The notes: generated from the letters alone by a model not told the origin. Shown: positions 22,514 to 30,150, counted from the stretch's first letter. The stretch is 34,305 nt of DNA from Oscillospiraceae bacterium (GCA_015068245.1 SVKU01000024.1:1-34305), one strand, 5' to 3'. Numbers and translations are program-made.

Positions 22514-23254
22514 ATGCCAACTTTGTACCTTTCCCCTTCCACACAGCAGTTCAATCCCACTGTTATTGGCAACAGTGAGGAATACTATATGAATCTTATC
22601 GCCGATGCTATGGAACCTTATCTCACAGCTTCCGGTATTCAATTTTCCCGCAACACTCCGGAAATGACCGCAGCTTCATCTATACGTGCCAGCAACGCCG
22701 GTAACTATGACCTGCATCTTGCCATACACTCCAACGCAGCCCCTGAATACCTCAGCGGCCAGCTTCAGGGTGCAGATGCTTACTACTACCCCGGAAGCAG
22801 CAACAGCAGACGCTTTGCCGATTACATAGTGGAAAACCTCAGAGCTATCTATCTTGACCCCAACAATGTTGAAGCTCTGCCCACCACATCTATCGGTGAG
22901 GTTGCCAGAACCAATGCTCCCGCCGTACTTGTGGAGGTTGCGTATCACGACAACTATGAAGATGCTGCATGGATACGGGACAATATTGATGCTATTGCAG
23001 CAGCTTTGGCCCGGGCAGTTACTCAATATTTCAATGTCCCCTTTGTAACACCTCAGGTGACTCAGGCAGGAACCGTTACTCTCAGTTCGGGAACACTGAA
23101 TATCCGTTCTGCTCCTTCATTGGATGCTCCCATAATAGCTTCGGCTCAAAACGGCGACAGCATCACCGTTTTGAGCCGATATCTGGACTGGTATGCAGTC
23201 AACTACAACGGCATTGACGGTTACGCCTTTGCAGACTACATTACCATACCATAA
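22514..23254 (+). CDS. Amidase_3-like N-acetylmuramoyl-L-alanine amidase with SH3 domain
   Basis: A 246-residue protein: an Amidase_3-type domain (about 1-175) and a C-terminal bacterial SH3 domain (about 185-246: GTLNIRSAPSLDAPIIASAQNG, GYAFADYI). Family landmarks are EEYYMNLIADAMEPYL (zinc-ligand Glu), LAIHSNAA (zinc-ligand His) and LVEVAYHDN (catalytic Glu). The N-terminal DPGHGG motif that gives the first zinc His is replaced by LSPSTQQFN. No signal peptide is visible, so export may follow cell or mother-cell lysis, as for some spore amidases; this is inference. GGAGGA (22501-22506) fixes ATG 22514. A CATACAACT block at 22486-22494 resembles a sigma-E -10, without a clear -35. Confidence 0.85.
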   Translation: MPTLYLSPSTQQFNPTVIGNSEEYYMNLIADAMEPYLTASGIQFSRNTPEMTAASSIRASNAGNYDLHLAIHSNAAPEYLSGQLQGADAYYYPGSSNSRRFADYIVENLRAIYLDPNNVEALPTTSIGEVARTNAPAVLVEVAYHDNYEDAAWIRDNIDAIAAALARAVTQYFNVPFVTPQVTQAGTVTLSSGTLNIRSAPSLDAPIIASAQNGDSITVLSRYLDWYAVNYNGIDGYAFADYITIP

Positions 23255-23258
23255 ATAA

Positions 23259-23843
23259 TCAGTTTTTCTTTATTCCTGCATCGGCAAAGCCGGTGGGATG
23301 ATGGCACACAGGGCAGGTATCCCATGGTTCTGTGCTGAAGTGGACATGGCCGCAGTTGATGCATCTCCAGCTGTACTGTTCGGGTCGTTTATATAATGAA
23401 CCGTTTTGAAGCTGATTCTGAGCATCTGTAAACACACGGTGATGCAGTCCCTCTATCTCGGCTATCATGGTGAATTTTTCGTATACGTCCATGAACCCCT
23501 CCTGTTTGGCACACTCGGCAAAAGCAGGATAAGCATCAACGTGTTCCTGATTCTCTCCGTCGGCAGCAAACCCAAGGTTTTCGGTGGTGGTTCCGATGGC
23601 AAAGGGGTATCCTGCGTCAATGTCGATGTTGTCCATGTTCCCGCCGTGGAGAATAATAAGGTTGAAAAACTCCTTGGCATGAGCAAACTCATTGTCTGCC
23701 GTTTCTTCAAACAACCTGGCAATATATTCGCTGCCCTCTTTTCTGGCCTGATATGCATACATAGTATAACGATTTCTGGCCTGGGATTCTCCGGCAAAAG
23801 CTCTTGCCAGATTTATCATGGTTTGTGAATCTTTGAATTCCAT
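23259..23843 (-). CDS. Rubrerythrin
   Basis: A 194-residue rubrerythrin, a peroxide-reducing di-iron protein of anaerobes. The N-terminal ferritin-like domain has the ligand Glu residues in ARAFAGESQARNRY, ETADNEFAHAKEF and AEIEGLHH; the C-terminal rubredoxin-type site is CINCG...CPVCHHP. ATG 23843 follows AAAGGAA at about 11 bases. It is convergent with the amidase gene (four bases between stops) and has no visible terminator in that gap. Stand-alone gene, likely part of the oxidative stress response. Confidence 0.95.
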   Translation of the reverse strand: MEFKDSQTMINLARAFAGESQARNRYTMYAYQARKEGSEYIARLFEETADNEFAHAKEFFNLIILHGGNMDNIDIDAGYPFAIGTTTENLGFAADGENQEHVDAYPAFAECAKQEGFMDVYEKFTMIAEIEGLHHRVFTDAQNQLQNGSLYKRPEQYSWRCINCGHVHFSTEPWDTCPVCHHPTGFADAGIKKN

Positions 23844-23890
23844 AATGAAGTTCGTTCCTTTCGTTGCAGATGTTTATTTTTGGCACCCTA

Positions 23891-23919
23891 TTGTAAATTC
23901 GGCACTTTGAGGCTATAAT
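23891..23919 (+). promoter_or_regulatory. Promoter of the 135-aa unknown gene
   Basis: TTGTAA (23891-23896) and a perfect TATAAT (23914-23919) with 17 bases between. The predicted transcript begins about 30 bases before the ATG at 23958. Confidence 0.78.
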
Positions 23920-23957
23920 GTTTTAAGATTTTACCGGCGAAACGGAGGTTGCTACCC

Positions 23958-24365
23958 ATGACCATTGAGCTTACACAAAAGCAGTTCAGGCGGCTGCTTG
24001 ATCTTGTTTACACAGGCAACTGGATAATGAATTCCATTCGGGGAGAAGACCGGTTCAAGGATTACGATGAGGTGGAAAGTCTCGTTTTTGCCCAGTGTAT
24101 CACAAACGGTATGACTTCTTTGGTAGAGTCCTTCAACGGAGAGCTGATACCTTCCCGAAAGTTTGCCGAGGGCGGTATCCACGAAGCAATAATGACATAT
24201 GAGGACACCGTATTCTTTGAGATACTTGCCGAAGAACTTGCAAGGCGCGACATGGATTATGAGGATATCGGTCCCCACAATTTTGACGAACTGACTTCAC
24301 GGATCGATGCTTATATCTCCGAATTTGAAGCCAACGGAACCGACAATATTGTGCTGGATATCTGA
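23958..24365 (+). CDS. Protein of unknown function, 135 aa
   Basis: I do not recognise this family. It is a soluble, acidic protein with predicted helices (TIELTQKQFRRLLDLVYTGNWIM, YDEVESLVFAQCITNGMTSLVESF, DTVFFEILAEELARRDMDYED, NFDELTSRIDAYISEFEA) and no signal or membrane segment, so an all-helical cytoplasmic fold is likely. The gene has a good promoter (23891-23919), GGAGG nine bases before ATG 23958, and its own terminator, which supports expression as a single gene. Neighbours (rubrerythrin, MATE transporter) do not suggest a role. Confidence 0.85.
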   Translation: MTIELTQKQFRRLLDLVYTGNWIMNSIRGEDRFKDYDEVESLVFAQCITNGMTSLVESFNGELIPSRKFAEGGIHEAIMTYEDTVFFEILAEELARRDMDYEDIGPHNFDELTSRIDAYISEFEANGTDNIVLDI

Positions 24366-24398
24366 GGTTATTTTTGACGGTTTGTTTTAAAATATTCC

Positions 24399-24433
24399 AA
24401 CCGGGAGAGATTTGATAATTTCTCCCGGTTTTT
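24399..24433 (+). terminator. Rho-independent terminator
   Basis: AACCGGGAGA (24399-24408) pairs with TCTCCCGGTT (24421-24430), 12-base loop, followed by a T-run. It ends the transcript of the 135-aa unknown gene. Confidence 0.88.
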
Positions 24434-24435
24434 CA

Positions 24436-24488
24436 ATCTCACCAATCATGGCTGCGCCATGACAGCCCCCTTTACACAAGGGGCCTTT
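24436..24488. repeat. Intergenic element family 3, shortened copy
   Basis: CATGGCTGCGCCATG (24447-24461) then GCCCCCTTTACACAAGGGGC; the second hairpin keeps the CCCTTTACACAAGGG core seen at 3196-3212 while the outer bases of the stem have changed in a paired way. The first large stem of the 3125 copy is absent. Confidence 0.7.
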
Positions 24489-24544
24489 CATTATTCTGTC
24501 CACTTCCATACAAAGAACGTGTTCACAAAGCCGCCAAATTCAGC

Positions 24545-24570
24545 CTTTTGCCATATTGCAAAAGTTGACA
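24545..24570 (+). promoter_or_regulatory. Inverted repeat and TTGACA upstream of MATE gene
   Basis: CTTTTGC (24545-24551) and GCAAAAG (24558-24564) form a 7-bp dyad directly ahead of TTGACA (24565-24570). No good -10 is present at 16-18 bases, so this is a tentative regulatory site for the transporter. Confidence 0.3.
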
Positions 24571-24643
24571 GGTAAGAGTAGAATCTATTTGCAAATTAAG
24601 AGTTCTAATGATACGTTTACATATAAGAAAGGAGAGAGCAGCC

Positions 24644-25999
24644 ATGCGGTCATCTGCTGTCAGCCTGACAAACGGTTCCATCACAAAGGGCATCATATCA
24701 TTTTCGATCCCCATACTCATCTCCAACCTGTTTCAGCAGCTGTATAACTCCATAGATACCGCCGTTGTCGGTACCTTTGCCGGTCAGACTGCTCTGGCTG
24801 CTGTTGGTTCCACCGGTTCACTCATAAACCTGCTTATTGGCTTTTTCCTCGGTATTGCCACCGGTGCAGGTGTTCTATATGCCATGTATTACGGCTCTGA
24901 TGACCACGAAAGTCTTAAAAAGCTTATAGACACTGCTCTTATTCTGGGCGTTATCTGCGGAGTGTTCATATCTGTAATTGGTATTGTTTTCGCAAAACAG
25001 TTTCTGCTTATGATGGATTGTCCCGAAGATGTTATTCCGGAAGCTGCTCAGTATCTTCGGGTGTATCTGGCAGGTACAGTTATCACCATAATTTACAATA
25101 TCAGCGCAGGTATGATTCGATCCGAGGGTGACTCTACCCGTCCCCTTATCTATCTCGTCATCAGCGGAGTGTCCAATCTTATCCTTGACCTGCTTTTTGT
25201 TGCCGTGTTCAAAATGGGAGTTACCGGTGCCGCTCTGGCCACCGTACTTGCTCAAACAATTGCGGCAGTACTTACAGTCCGTAGGCTCATGAAGCTTGAT
25301 GAGCGATATCGTCTGCGGCTGAAAACTATGCGTCTTGATAAACTCATGTGCATAAAGCTTATCAAGGTTTCAGTCCCCTGCGGTATTCAGGGATCCATGT
25401 TCAGCATATCCAATTTGCTCATTCAGGCAAAAATCAACAGTTTCGGTTCCACAGCAATGGCCGGTATAGCTGCCTACAGCAGAATAGATGGTTTTGTTTA
25501 CATGCCCATGATGGCACTTACTATGGCAACCTCTACTTACGTTGGACAAAACATCGGTGCAGGCAAGCTGTATCGTGTCAAAAAAGGTATCGGCGTTTGT
25601 ATGCTCATCACCTGCATTTTGTCCATCACCATGGGTGTCCTTGTTTTTATTTTCTGCAAAAACCTTGTGGGGCTGTTCACTCAAGACGCCGACGCCCAGG
25701 CTTATGCCATCCAGATGATGCATTATCTTGCACCTTGTGCCTGGATCTTCAGTTTTTCCGATATTCTTGGAGGCGCCATCAGAGGCAGCGGTGATACGGT
25801 AAAGGTAACGGTCATAACCGCTCTGTGCATCTGCCTGTTCCGTATCGTCTGGCTCATTCCTCTGCTGCATTTCTTTAACGATATCCGCATTGTTTTTCTG
25901 AGCTATCCCGTATCGTGGGTACTGTGCTCCATGGTGATGATAATCTACTTCTTCAAGGGTTCAAAGCTCTGGAAGGACATCCGGGCTGTGAAGGCTTAA
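24644..25999 (+). CDS. MATE-family efflux transporter
   Basis: A 451-residue MatE protein with twelve hydrophobic segments in two homologous halves, exporting cationic drugs or other organic compounds with Na+ or H+. It begins with the common TNGSITKGIISFSIPILISNLFQQLYNSIDTAVVG block. The second half carries GIAAYSRIDGFVYMPMMALTMATSTYVGQNIGA, again characteristic. AAAGGAGAG places the start at ATG 24644 rather than the in-frame 24608. Its stop is followed directly by a family 1 element and a convergent proS gene. Its closest group appears to be the DinF/NorM-like MATE set found in Clostridia. Confidence 0.94.
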   Translation: MRSSAVSLTNGSITKGIISFSIPILISNLFQQLYNSIDTAVVGTFAGQTALAAVGSTGSLINLLIGFFLGIATGAGVLYAMYYGSDDHESLKKLIDTALILGVICGVFISVIGIVFAKQFLLMMDCPEDVIPEAAQYLRVYLAGTVITIIYNISAGMIRSEGDSTRPLIYLVISGVSNLILDLLFVAVFKMGVTGAALATVLAQTIAAVLTVRRLMKLDERYRLRLKTMRLDKLMCIKLIKVSVPCGIQGSMFSISNLLIQAKINSFGSTAMAGIAAYSRIDGFVYMPMMALTMATSTYVGQNIGAGKLYRVKKGIGVCMLITCILSITMGVLVFIFCKNLVGLFTQDADAQAYAIQMMHYLAPCAWIFSFSDILGGAIRGSGDTVKVTVITALCICLFRIVWLIPLLHFFNDIRIVFLSYPVSWVLCSMVMIIYFFKGSKLWKDIRAVKA

Positions 26000-26000
26000 A

Positions 26001-26106
26001 AAACAAGCTGTCATTCCGAACATTGCGCAAGCAATGGAGGAATCCCCATCTTGTGGAGGGGATCTCTCCTCTGACTTCGTCAGAGTTCGAGATGACAGCT
26101 ATTTTG
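26001..26106. repeat. Intergenic element family 1, copy E, between convergent genes
   Basis: Ends AACAAGCTGTCATTCCGAAC and GTTCGAGATGACAGCT are inverted. Inner hairpins are CATTGCGCAAGCAATG, ATCCCCatcttgtggaGGGGAT and CTCTGACTTCGTCAGAG. It fills the whole space between the MATE stop and the proS stop, the same placement as copy D. Confidence 0.85.
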
Positions 26107-26109
26107 TTG

Positions 26110-27819
26110 CTATTTCATTTCGTTGACTATCTTTACAAGTCCGTCCACAGCTTCTTCAATGTTCAGCTGAGCAGACAAGGTCTTGTCACGGGAAGTAACC
26201 TCCACAATGCCCTGCTTCAGGTTTCTGGGGCTGACCACAACTCTGACAGGTATGCCCAGCAGGTCAGCATCAGAGAACATGAAGCCAGCGCTGACGGAAC
26301 GGTCATCGTAAATGACTTCCACTCCCCTGCTTCGGAGCTTTTCATACAGCTCGTCTGCATATGCTTTAACTTCGGGATCTGATGCACGGACTGCACAGAT
26401 ATGCACCTGCCAAGGTGCAATGGACATGGGCCAGATAGGGCCATAATCATCGTGATGAGCTTCGCACACAGCTGCCGCAAGACGACCAACACCGATGCCG
26501 TAGCAGCCCATAATGGGATAATGAGAATTGCCATCGCTGTCCAGATAAGTCATATCCATGGACTTGGTGTATTTGGTGCCCAGCTGGAATATATTGCCAA
26601 CTTCAATACCTCGTGAAATGGTTATTACAGGCTGACCACAGACAGGACAGATACCACCTTCAACGATTTTTGCAAAGTCATGGTATTCCACTTTTCCAAG
26701 GTCACGCTCCATGTCAAGCCCTGTATAATGGTATTCCTGTACATTTCCGCCACAGGAAAGATTGTTTGCTCCCTTGAGGCTGTTGTCAAACAGGATGATG
26801 TAATCACCTTTCAAGTCATAGGGGCCGATATAACCTGCGTTCAGGCCGCAGTCATCTGTGATGACAGCAGGATGGATTTCGCAGCCAAGGTAATTGGTCA
26901 GTTTTGTTTCGTTGACCTCCATGTCGCCTCGAATGAACAGGACGACATACTTGTCATCGGAATTGCGCTGATATACCACCGCCTTGCATGAACGGGATTT
27001 TTCACTGCCAAGGAAATCGCAGACCTCTTCAATGGTGTGGATATTGGGAGTGAAAACCATTTTCAGTTCCTCGGAAACCTCGTCACGCTCGTTATTGACG
27101 ATGGTTTCGGCAGCTTCCATATTTGCACGGTATCCGCACTTGGGGCATATGGCAATGGAATCCTCGCCTATGGCAGTCAGCAGCATGAATTCATGGGAAA
27201 CGCTGCCGCCCATCATGCCGGAGTCGGATGCCACGGAAATAACCTCGGGCAGTCCGCAACGGCTGTAAATGCGCTCATAAGCCTTGAAACAGCGGTCATA
27301 ATACTGTTCCAAATCCTCCTGAGATGTGTGGAAGGAATAGGCATCCTTCATAGTGAACTCACGGACACGGATAAGGCCCGCCCTGGGACGAGCTTCGTCG
27401 CGGAATTTGGTTTGGATCTGATATATCATAAAGGGATAACGAGTGTAGCTGTTGGCATAATCCCTTGCCAGATGCACGGCTGCCTCCTCGTGAGTCATAC
27501 CCAACACAAGCGGACTTCCGCTGCGATCGCTGAAACGTGCCATCTCCTTGCCGATGCTGTCGTATCTGCCGGACTCCTGCCACAGCGATGCAGGCATTAC
27601 CACAGGGAAATGGACTTCCTGACCGTCGATGGCGTCCATCTCTTCACGGATTATCTGCTCAATTTTTCTGGTTATGCGTTTCAGCGGCATATATGATGAG
27701 AATATGCCGTTTGAAACCTGCTTCATATAGCCGCCTCTGACCATCAAGGCATGGCTGTCTACCACGCAGTCGGACGGTCTTTCCTTGAATCGTTCGCCCA
27801 CAAGTTTTTCCAGTTTCAT
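26110..27819 (-). CDS. proS: Prolyl-tRNA synthetase (bacterial type)
   Basis: A 569-residue class II synthetase of the long bacterial type. Motif 1 is in HFPVVMPASLWQESGRYDSIG, motif 2 in RDEARPRAGLIRVREFTMKDAYSFH, and motif 3 in GCYGIGVGRLAAAVCEA; the editing (INS) domain lies between motifs 2 and 3, and the anticodon-binding domain is C-terminal. GGAGGT precedes ATG 27819. A longer in-frame start at 27888 would run through the leader terminator and is rejected. Expression is controlled by the T-box leader at 27832-28066, so by uncharged tRNA-Pro. Confidence 0.97.
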   Translation of the reverse strand: MKLEKLVGERFKERPSDCVVDSHALMVRGGYMKQVSNGIFSSYMPLKRITRKIEQIIREEMDAIDGQEVHFPVVMPASLWQESGRYDSIGKEMARFSDRSGSPLVLGMTHEEAAVHLARDYANSYTRYPFMIYQIQTKFRDEARPRAGLIRVREFTMKDAYSFHTSQEDLEQYYDRCFKAYERIYSRCGLPEVISVASDSGMMGGSVSHEFMLLTAIGEDSIAICPKCGYRANMEAAETIVNNERDEVSEELKMVFTPNIHTIEEVCDFLGSEKSRSCKAVVYQRNSDDKYVVLFIRGDMEVNETKLTNYLGCEIHPAVITDDCGLNAGYIGPYDLKGDYIILFDNSLKGANNLSCGGNVQEYHYTGLDMERDLGKVEYHDFAKIVEGGICPVCGQPVITISRGIEVGNIFQLGTKYTKSMDMTYLDSDGNSHYPIMGCYGIGVGRLAAAVCEAHHDDYGPIWPMSIAPWQVHICAVRASDPEVKAYADELYEKLRSRGVEVIYDDRSVSAGFMFSDADLLGIPVRVVVSPRNLKQGIVEVTSRDKTLSAQLNIEEAVDGLVKIVNEMK

Positions 27820-27831
27820 TTTTACCTCCAA

Positions 27832-27864
27832 AACAAAAAGCCCTAAGCCATATCGGCTTAGGGC
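27832..27864 (-). terminator. Regulated terminator of the proS T-box
   Basis: A ten-base perfect stem GCCCTAAGCC / GGCTTAGGGC followed by TTTTTG on the minus strand, ending about 12 bases before the proS start. It forms when tRNA-Pro is charged. Confidence 0.88.
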
Positions 27865-28066
27865 GAATCTTTTGATCCGCGGTACCACCTAAATTCGGAG
27901 TTTCCGCACTTTATCCTCTGTAACGGGAGGTACCGGCAGGACTTGTTTCGTCCGCAGCTCAGGGCTGGGTTCGGCAGTTTTTCAATAAAGGCTCGCAGCT
28001 TCCGCCTTCTCTCTGAAAATCAAAACTGACTACTGGTTCCCATCATCGCATTTGATATTTGATTGA
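27832..28066 (-). promoter_or_regulatory. T-box leader of proS
   Basis: On the minus strand the leader has the T-box sequence AGGTGGTACCGCGG (complement of about 27880-27893), which pairs with the uncharged tRNA acceptor end and shapes the antiterminator, followed by the terminator GCCCTAAGCCgatatGGCTTAGGGC with a T-run. The Stem I region extends to about 28050. A CCC (or CCA) proline specifier is suggested by GAACCCAG (complement of about 27965-27972). Specificity for proline agrees with the downstream gene. Confidence 0.9.
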
Positions 28067-28070
28067 GAAT

Positions 28071-28099
28071 AGGATAGCACAACGGGAACAGGAAGTCAA
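28071..28099 (-). promoter_or_regulatory. Promoter of the T-box/proS transcript
   Basis: On the minus strand TTGACT (complement of 28094-28099) and TATCCT (complement of 28071-28076) with a 17-base spacer; transcription would begin at about 28064, just ahead of Stem I. Confidence 0.75.
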
Positions 28100-28114
28100 T
28101 CAACGTATAAGGGC

Positions 28115-28158
28115 TTGAAGATCAAACAAGTTGTGGTATAATGTATACAGACAACTTG
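28115..28158 (+). promoter_or_regulatory. MntA/HepT promoter with dyad operator
   Basis: TTGAAG (28115-28120) and TATAAT (28137-28142), spacer 16. Centred on the -10 is a dyad: outer arms CAAGTTGT (28127-28134) and ACAACTTG (28151-28158), and an inner GTATA-atg-TATAC (28136-28148). This layout is typical of an autoregulated toxin-antitoxin promoter. Confidence 0.78.
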
Positions 28159-28172
28159 ACAGGAGGATAGAT

Positions 28173-28481
28173 ATGAGCCATATATACAGCGTTGACGAGA
28201 TAAAAGCCATTGTTGCTCCAATAGCTGCTGCTCATGATGTGGACGGAATATATCTTTTCGGCTCTTATGCTCGCGGCAATGCCACTGAAAAGAGTGATAT
28301 CGATCTCCGTGTTGACAAAGGCAGGCTGACAGACCTGTTTGCTTTAGGTGCGTTGTATGCCGACTTGGAAGAAGGTTTAAACAAGAAGCTTGATCTGTTG
28401 ACTACCGGCAGTCTTGATCAAAAGTTTCTGCAGCAAATAAGCAAGGAGGAAATCACACTTTATGAACACGCAACCACGTGA
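28173..28481 (+). CDS. mntA: MntA-type nucleotidyltransferase antitoxin
   Basis: A 102-residue minimal nucleotidyltransferase with the signature GSX10DXD: GS at residues 30-31 and D42/D44 in the segment FGSYARGNATEKSDID. Characterised MntA antitoxins silence the partner HepT by adding AMP to a tyrosine of its active-site motif. AGGAGG precedes ATG 28173. The gene overlaps hepT by 20 bases, so the two are coupled. The complete active-site motif suggests that the antitoxin is functional. Confidence 0.9.
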   Translation: MSHIYSVDEIKAIVAPIAAAHDVDGIYLFGSYARGNATEKSDIDLRVDKGRLTDLFALGALYADLEEGLNKKLDLLTTGSLDQKFLQQISKEEITLYEHATT

Positions 28482-28803
28482 TTTGCAGATAATTGAAAAG
28501 ATCCTTAAATACTGCCACGAAATAGATCTTGCTCACAATGAATTTGGATGCAGCTATGATGCTTTTGCATCCAATCCTACTTACCGAAACGCCATTGCAT
28601 TGTGTCTGCTGCAAATCGGTGAGCTTACTGTCAAACTGTCTGACGAATTCAAAAACTCTTATACAGAAATCCCCTGGCGGGCAATAAAAGGAATGCGCAA
28701 TATGGTTGCTCATGAATACGCAAACATCGATATCGATGTTGTTTGGGCAACTTCTATTTCGAGCATATCTCAGCTTCGTGATTTCTGCCAACGAATTTCA
28801 TAA
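28462..28803 (+). CDS. hepT: HepT-type HEPN RNase toxin
   Basis: A 113-residue all-helical HEPN (DUF86-type) protein. The RX4HXY motif is intact as RNMVAHEY with R79, H84 and Y86; in known HepT toxins the Arg and His make up the RNase site and the Tyr is the one modified by MntA. The AAGGAGG ribosome binding site lies inside the end of mntA. Followed by a terminator at 28809, so the pair forms a two-gene operon. Confidence 0.9.
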   Translation: MNTQPRDLQIIEKILKYCHEIDLAHNEFGCSYDAFASNPTYRNAIALCLLQIGELTVKLSDEFKNSYTEIPWRAIKGMRNMVAHEYANIDIDVVWATSISSISQLRDFCQRIS

Positions 28804-28808
28804 ATCTC

Positions 28809-28838
28809 AGCACCCTCCCTTTTTCGGAGGGTGCTTTT
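28809..28838 (+). terminator. Terminator of the MntA/HepT operon
   Basis: AGCACCCTCC (28809-28818) pairs perfectly with GGAGGGTGCT (28826-28835), followed by a T-run. Confidence 0.9.
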
Positions 28839-28849
28839 CATTTTGATTA

Positions 28850-28889
28850 TTGACACTTACATTTCTTTGTGATATCATTTTTATATCAC
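28850..28889 (+). promoter_or_regulatory. SPFH/Arc-like operon promoter with palindrome over the -10
   Basis: TTGACA (28850-28855) and TATCAT (28873-28878), spacer 17. GTGATAT (28869-28875) and ATATCAC (28883-28889) form an inverted repeat with a 7-base centre that covers the -10 and the transcription start. The Arc-like protein from the second gene of the operon is a natural candidate to bind it. Confidence 0.75.
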
Positions 28890-28931
28890 TTCAATATACT
28901 CACCACTATCAAACGGAAAAGGAGAAGAAAA

Positions 28932-29942
28932 ATGAACGAAATTGTCCTGTCAGGAAAGAAAAACGGTATGCTGGTTCTTCTGCTGACCATTGTGCTGTAC
29001 ATAGTTTGTACCGTTGGAACTGTGTTTTTTATGAGCTTTGGGTTTGTTTTCCCCGGTATTATTTGCATCATCTATCTCTGCTTGGGTTGGATCGTGCTGC
29101 CCGGTCTGAAGATACTCAAGCCCCAGGAAGCACTGGTGCTGACCCTGTTCGGCAAATACATCGGTACTCTCAAGGGAGAAGGCTTTTACTTCGTCAACCC
29201 CTTCTGCACCGCTGTTAACCCCGCCGCAAAAACCAAGCTGAATCAGAGCGGCGATGTCAACGGCAGCAACACCAAAAGTATTCTTGTAGCAGCTGCAGGC
29301 ACACAGGCTGTAAGCACCGAGGTTGTGAACAAAAAAGTTTCTCTGAAAATCATGACTCTGAACAACAACCGTCAGAAGATAAACGATTGCCTTGGCAACC
29401 CTGTTGAAATAGGTATTGCTGTTATGTGGCGTGTAGTGGACACTGCAGCTGCTGTTTTCAATGTTGACAACTACAAAGAGTACCTTTCCCTCCAGTGTGA
29501 CAGCGCATTGAGAAATATCGTGCGACTGTACCCCTATGACGTGGCACCCAATGTTGATACCACCGGCGACGGAATTGCCGACGAAGGCAGCCTCAGAGGC
29601 TCCAGCGAGGTTGTTGCAGGACGTATTCGAGATGAGATTCAAGCCAAGGTTCAGGAAGCCGGTCTGGAGATCATCGAAGCAAGAATCACCTATCTTGCCT
29701 ATGCCTCTGAAATCGCCGCTGTAATGCTCCAGCGTCAGCAGGCTTCCGCCATTATTGATGCACGAAAGATGATCGTTGACGGTGCTGTCGGCATGGTTGA
29801 AATGGCTCTGGAACGCCTTGAAGAAGGTGGAATGGTTGCTTTGGACGACGAACGCAAAGCCGCTATGGTTTCCAATCTGCTGGTTGTTCTTTGCGGCAAC
29901 CACGACGCACAGCCGGTTGTGAACTCCGGCAGTCTGTATTGA
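28932..29942 (+). CDS. SPFH/band 7 domain membrane protein
   Basis: A 336-residue protein with two adjacent N-terminal membrane segments (about residues 12-34 and 37-58), then an SPFH/band 7 domain (about 63-290) beginning [29 protein letters not shown] and including [38 protein letters not shown] proteins form oligomeric membrane-bound scaffolds. ATG 28932 follows AAGGAGA. The next gene starts one base after the stop, so they are one operon. Comparable SPFH plus short ribbon-helix-helix pairs occur in other gut Firmicutes; the function of the pairing is unknown to me. Confidence 0.9.
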   Translation: MNEIVLSGKKNGMLVLLLTIVLYIVCTVGTVFFMSFGFVFPGIICIIYLCLGWIVLPGLKILKPQEALVLTLFGKYIGTLKGEGFYFVNPFCTAVNPAAKTKLNQSGDVNGSNTKSILVAAAGTQAVSTEVVNKKVSLKIMTLNNNRQKINDCLGNPVEIGIAVMWRVVDTAAAVFNVDNYKEYLSLQCDSALRNIVRLYPYDVAPNVDTTGDGIADEGSLRGSSEVVAGRIRDEIQAKVQEAGLEIIEARITYLAYASEIAAVMLQRQQASAIIDARKMIVDGAVGMVEMALERLEEGGMVALDDERKAAMVSNLLVVLCGNHDAQPVVNSGSLY

Positions 29943-29943
29943 T

Positions 29944-30147
29944 ATGGCTGACAACAACAAAAAGCAGGTGCCTCTGCGCCTGTCTGTGAAGCTGTACAAC
30001 GCCATAGCCGCCTGGGCTGAGGACGATTTCCGCTCAGTCAACGGGCAGATAGAGTATCTGCTGACCGAGTGTGTCCGTCAGCGGAAGAAAAACGGCAAAT
30101 ACGTTTCAGACGAAATCGATATACCCATAGAACTGGATATTGAATAA
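29944..30147 (+). CDS. Arc-like ribbon-helix-helix protein
   Basis: A 67-residue Arc-type DNA-binding protein: beta-strand [20 protein letters not shown], helix region [23 protein letters not shown], and a short acidic tail ([14 protein letters not shown]). The start is one base after the SPFH stop, and its ribosome binding site must lie within the end of that gene, where none is strong, so coupling is likely. It may repress its own operon through the palindrome at 28869-28889. Confidence 0.85.
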   Translation: MADNNKKQVPLRLSVKLYNAIAAWAEDDFRSVNGQIEYLLTECVRQRKKNGKYVSDEIDIPIELDIE

Positions 30148-30150
30148 AAA

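Noticed and set aside
28950-30041. A 363-codon open frame on the minus strand
   Set aside because: Antisense to the SPFH and Arc-like genes; composition and lack of start signals mark it as a shadow frame.
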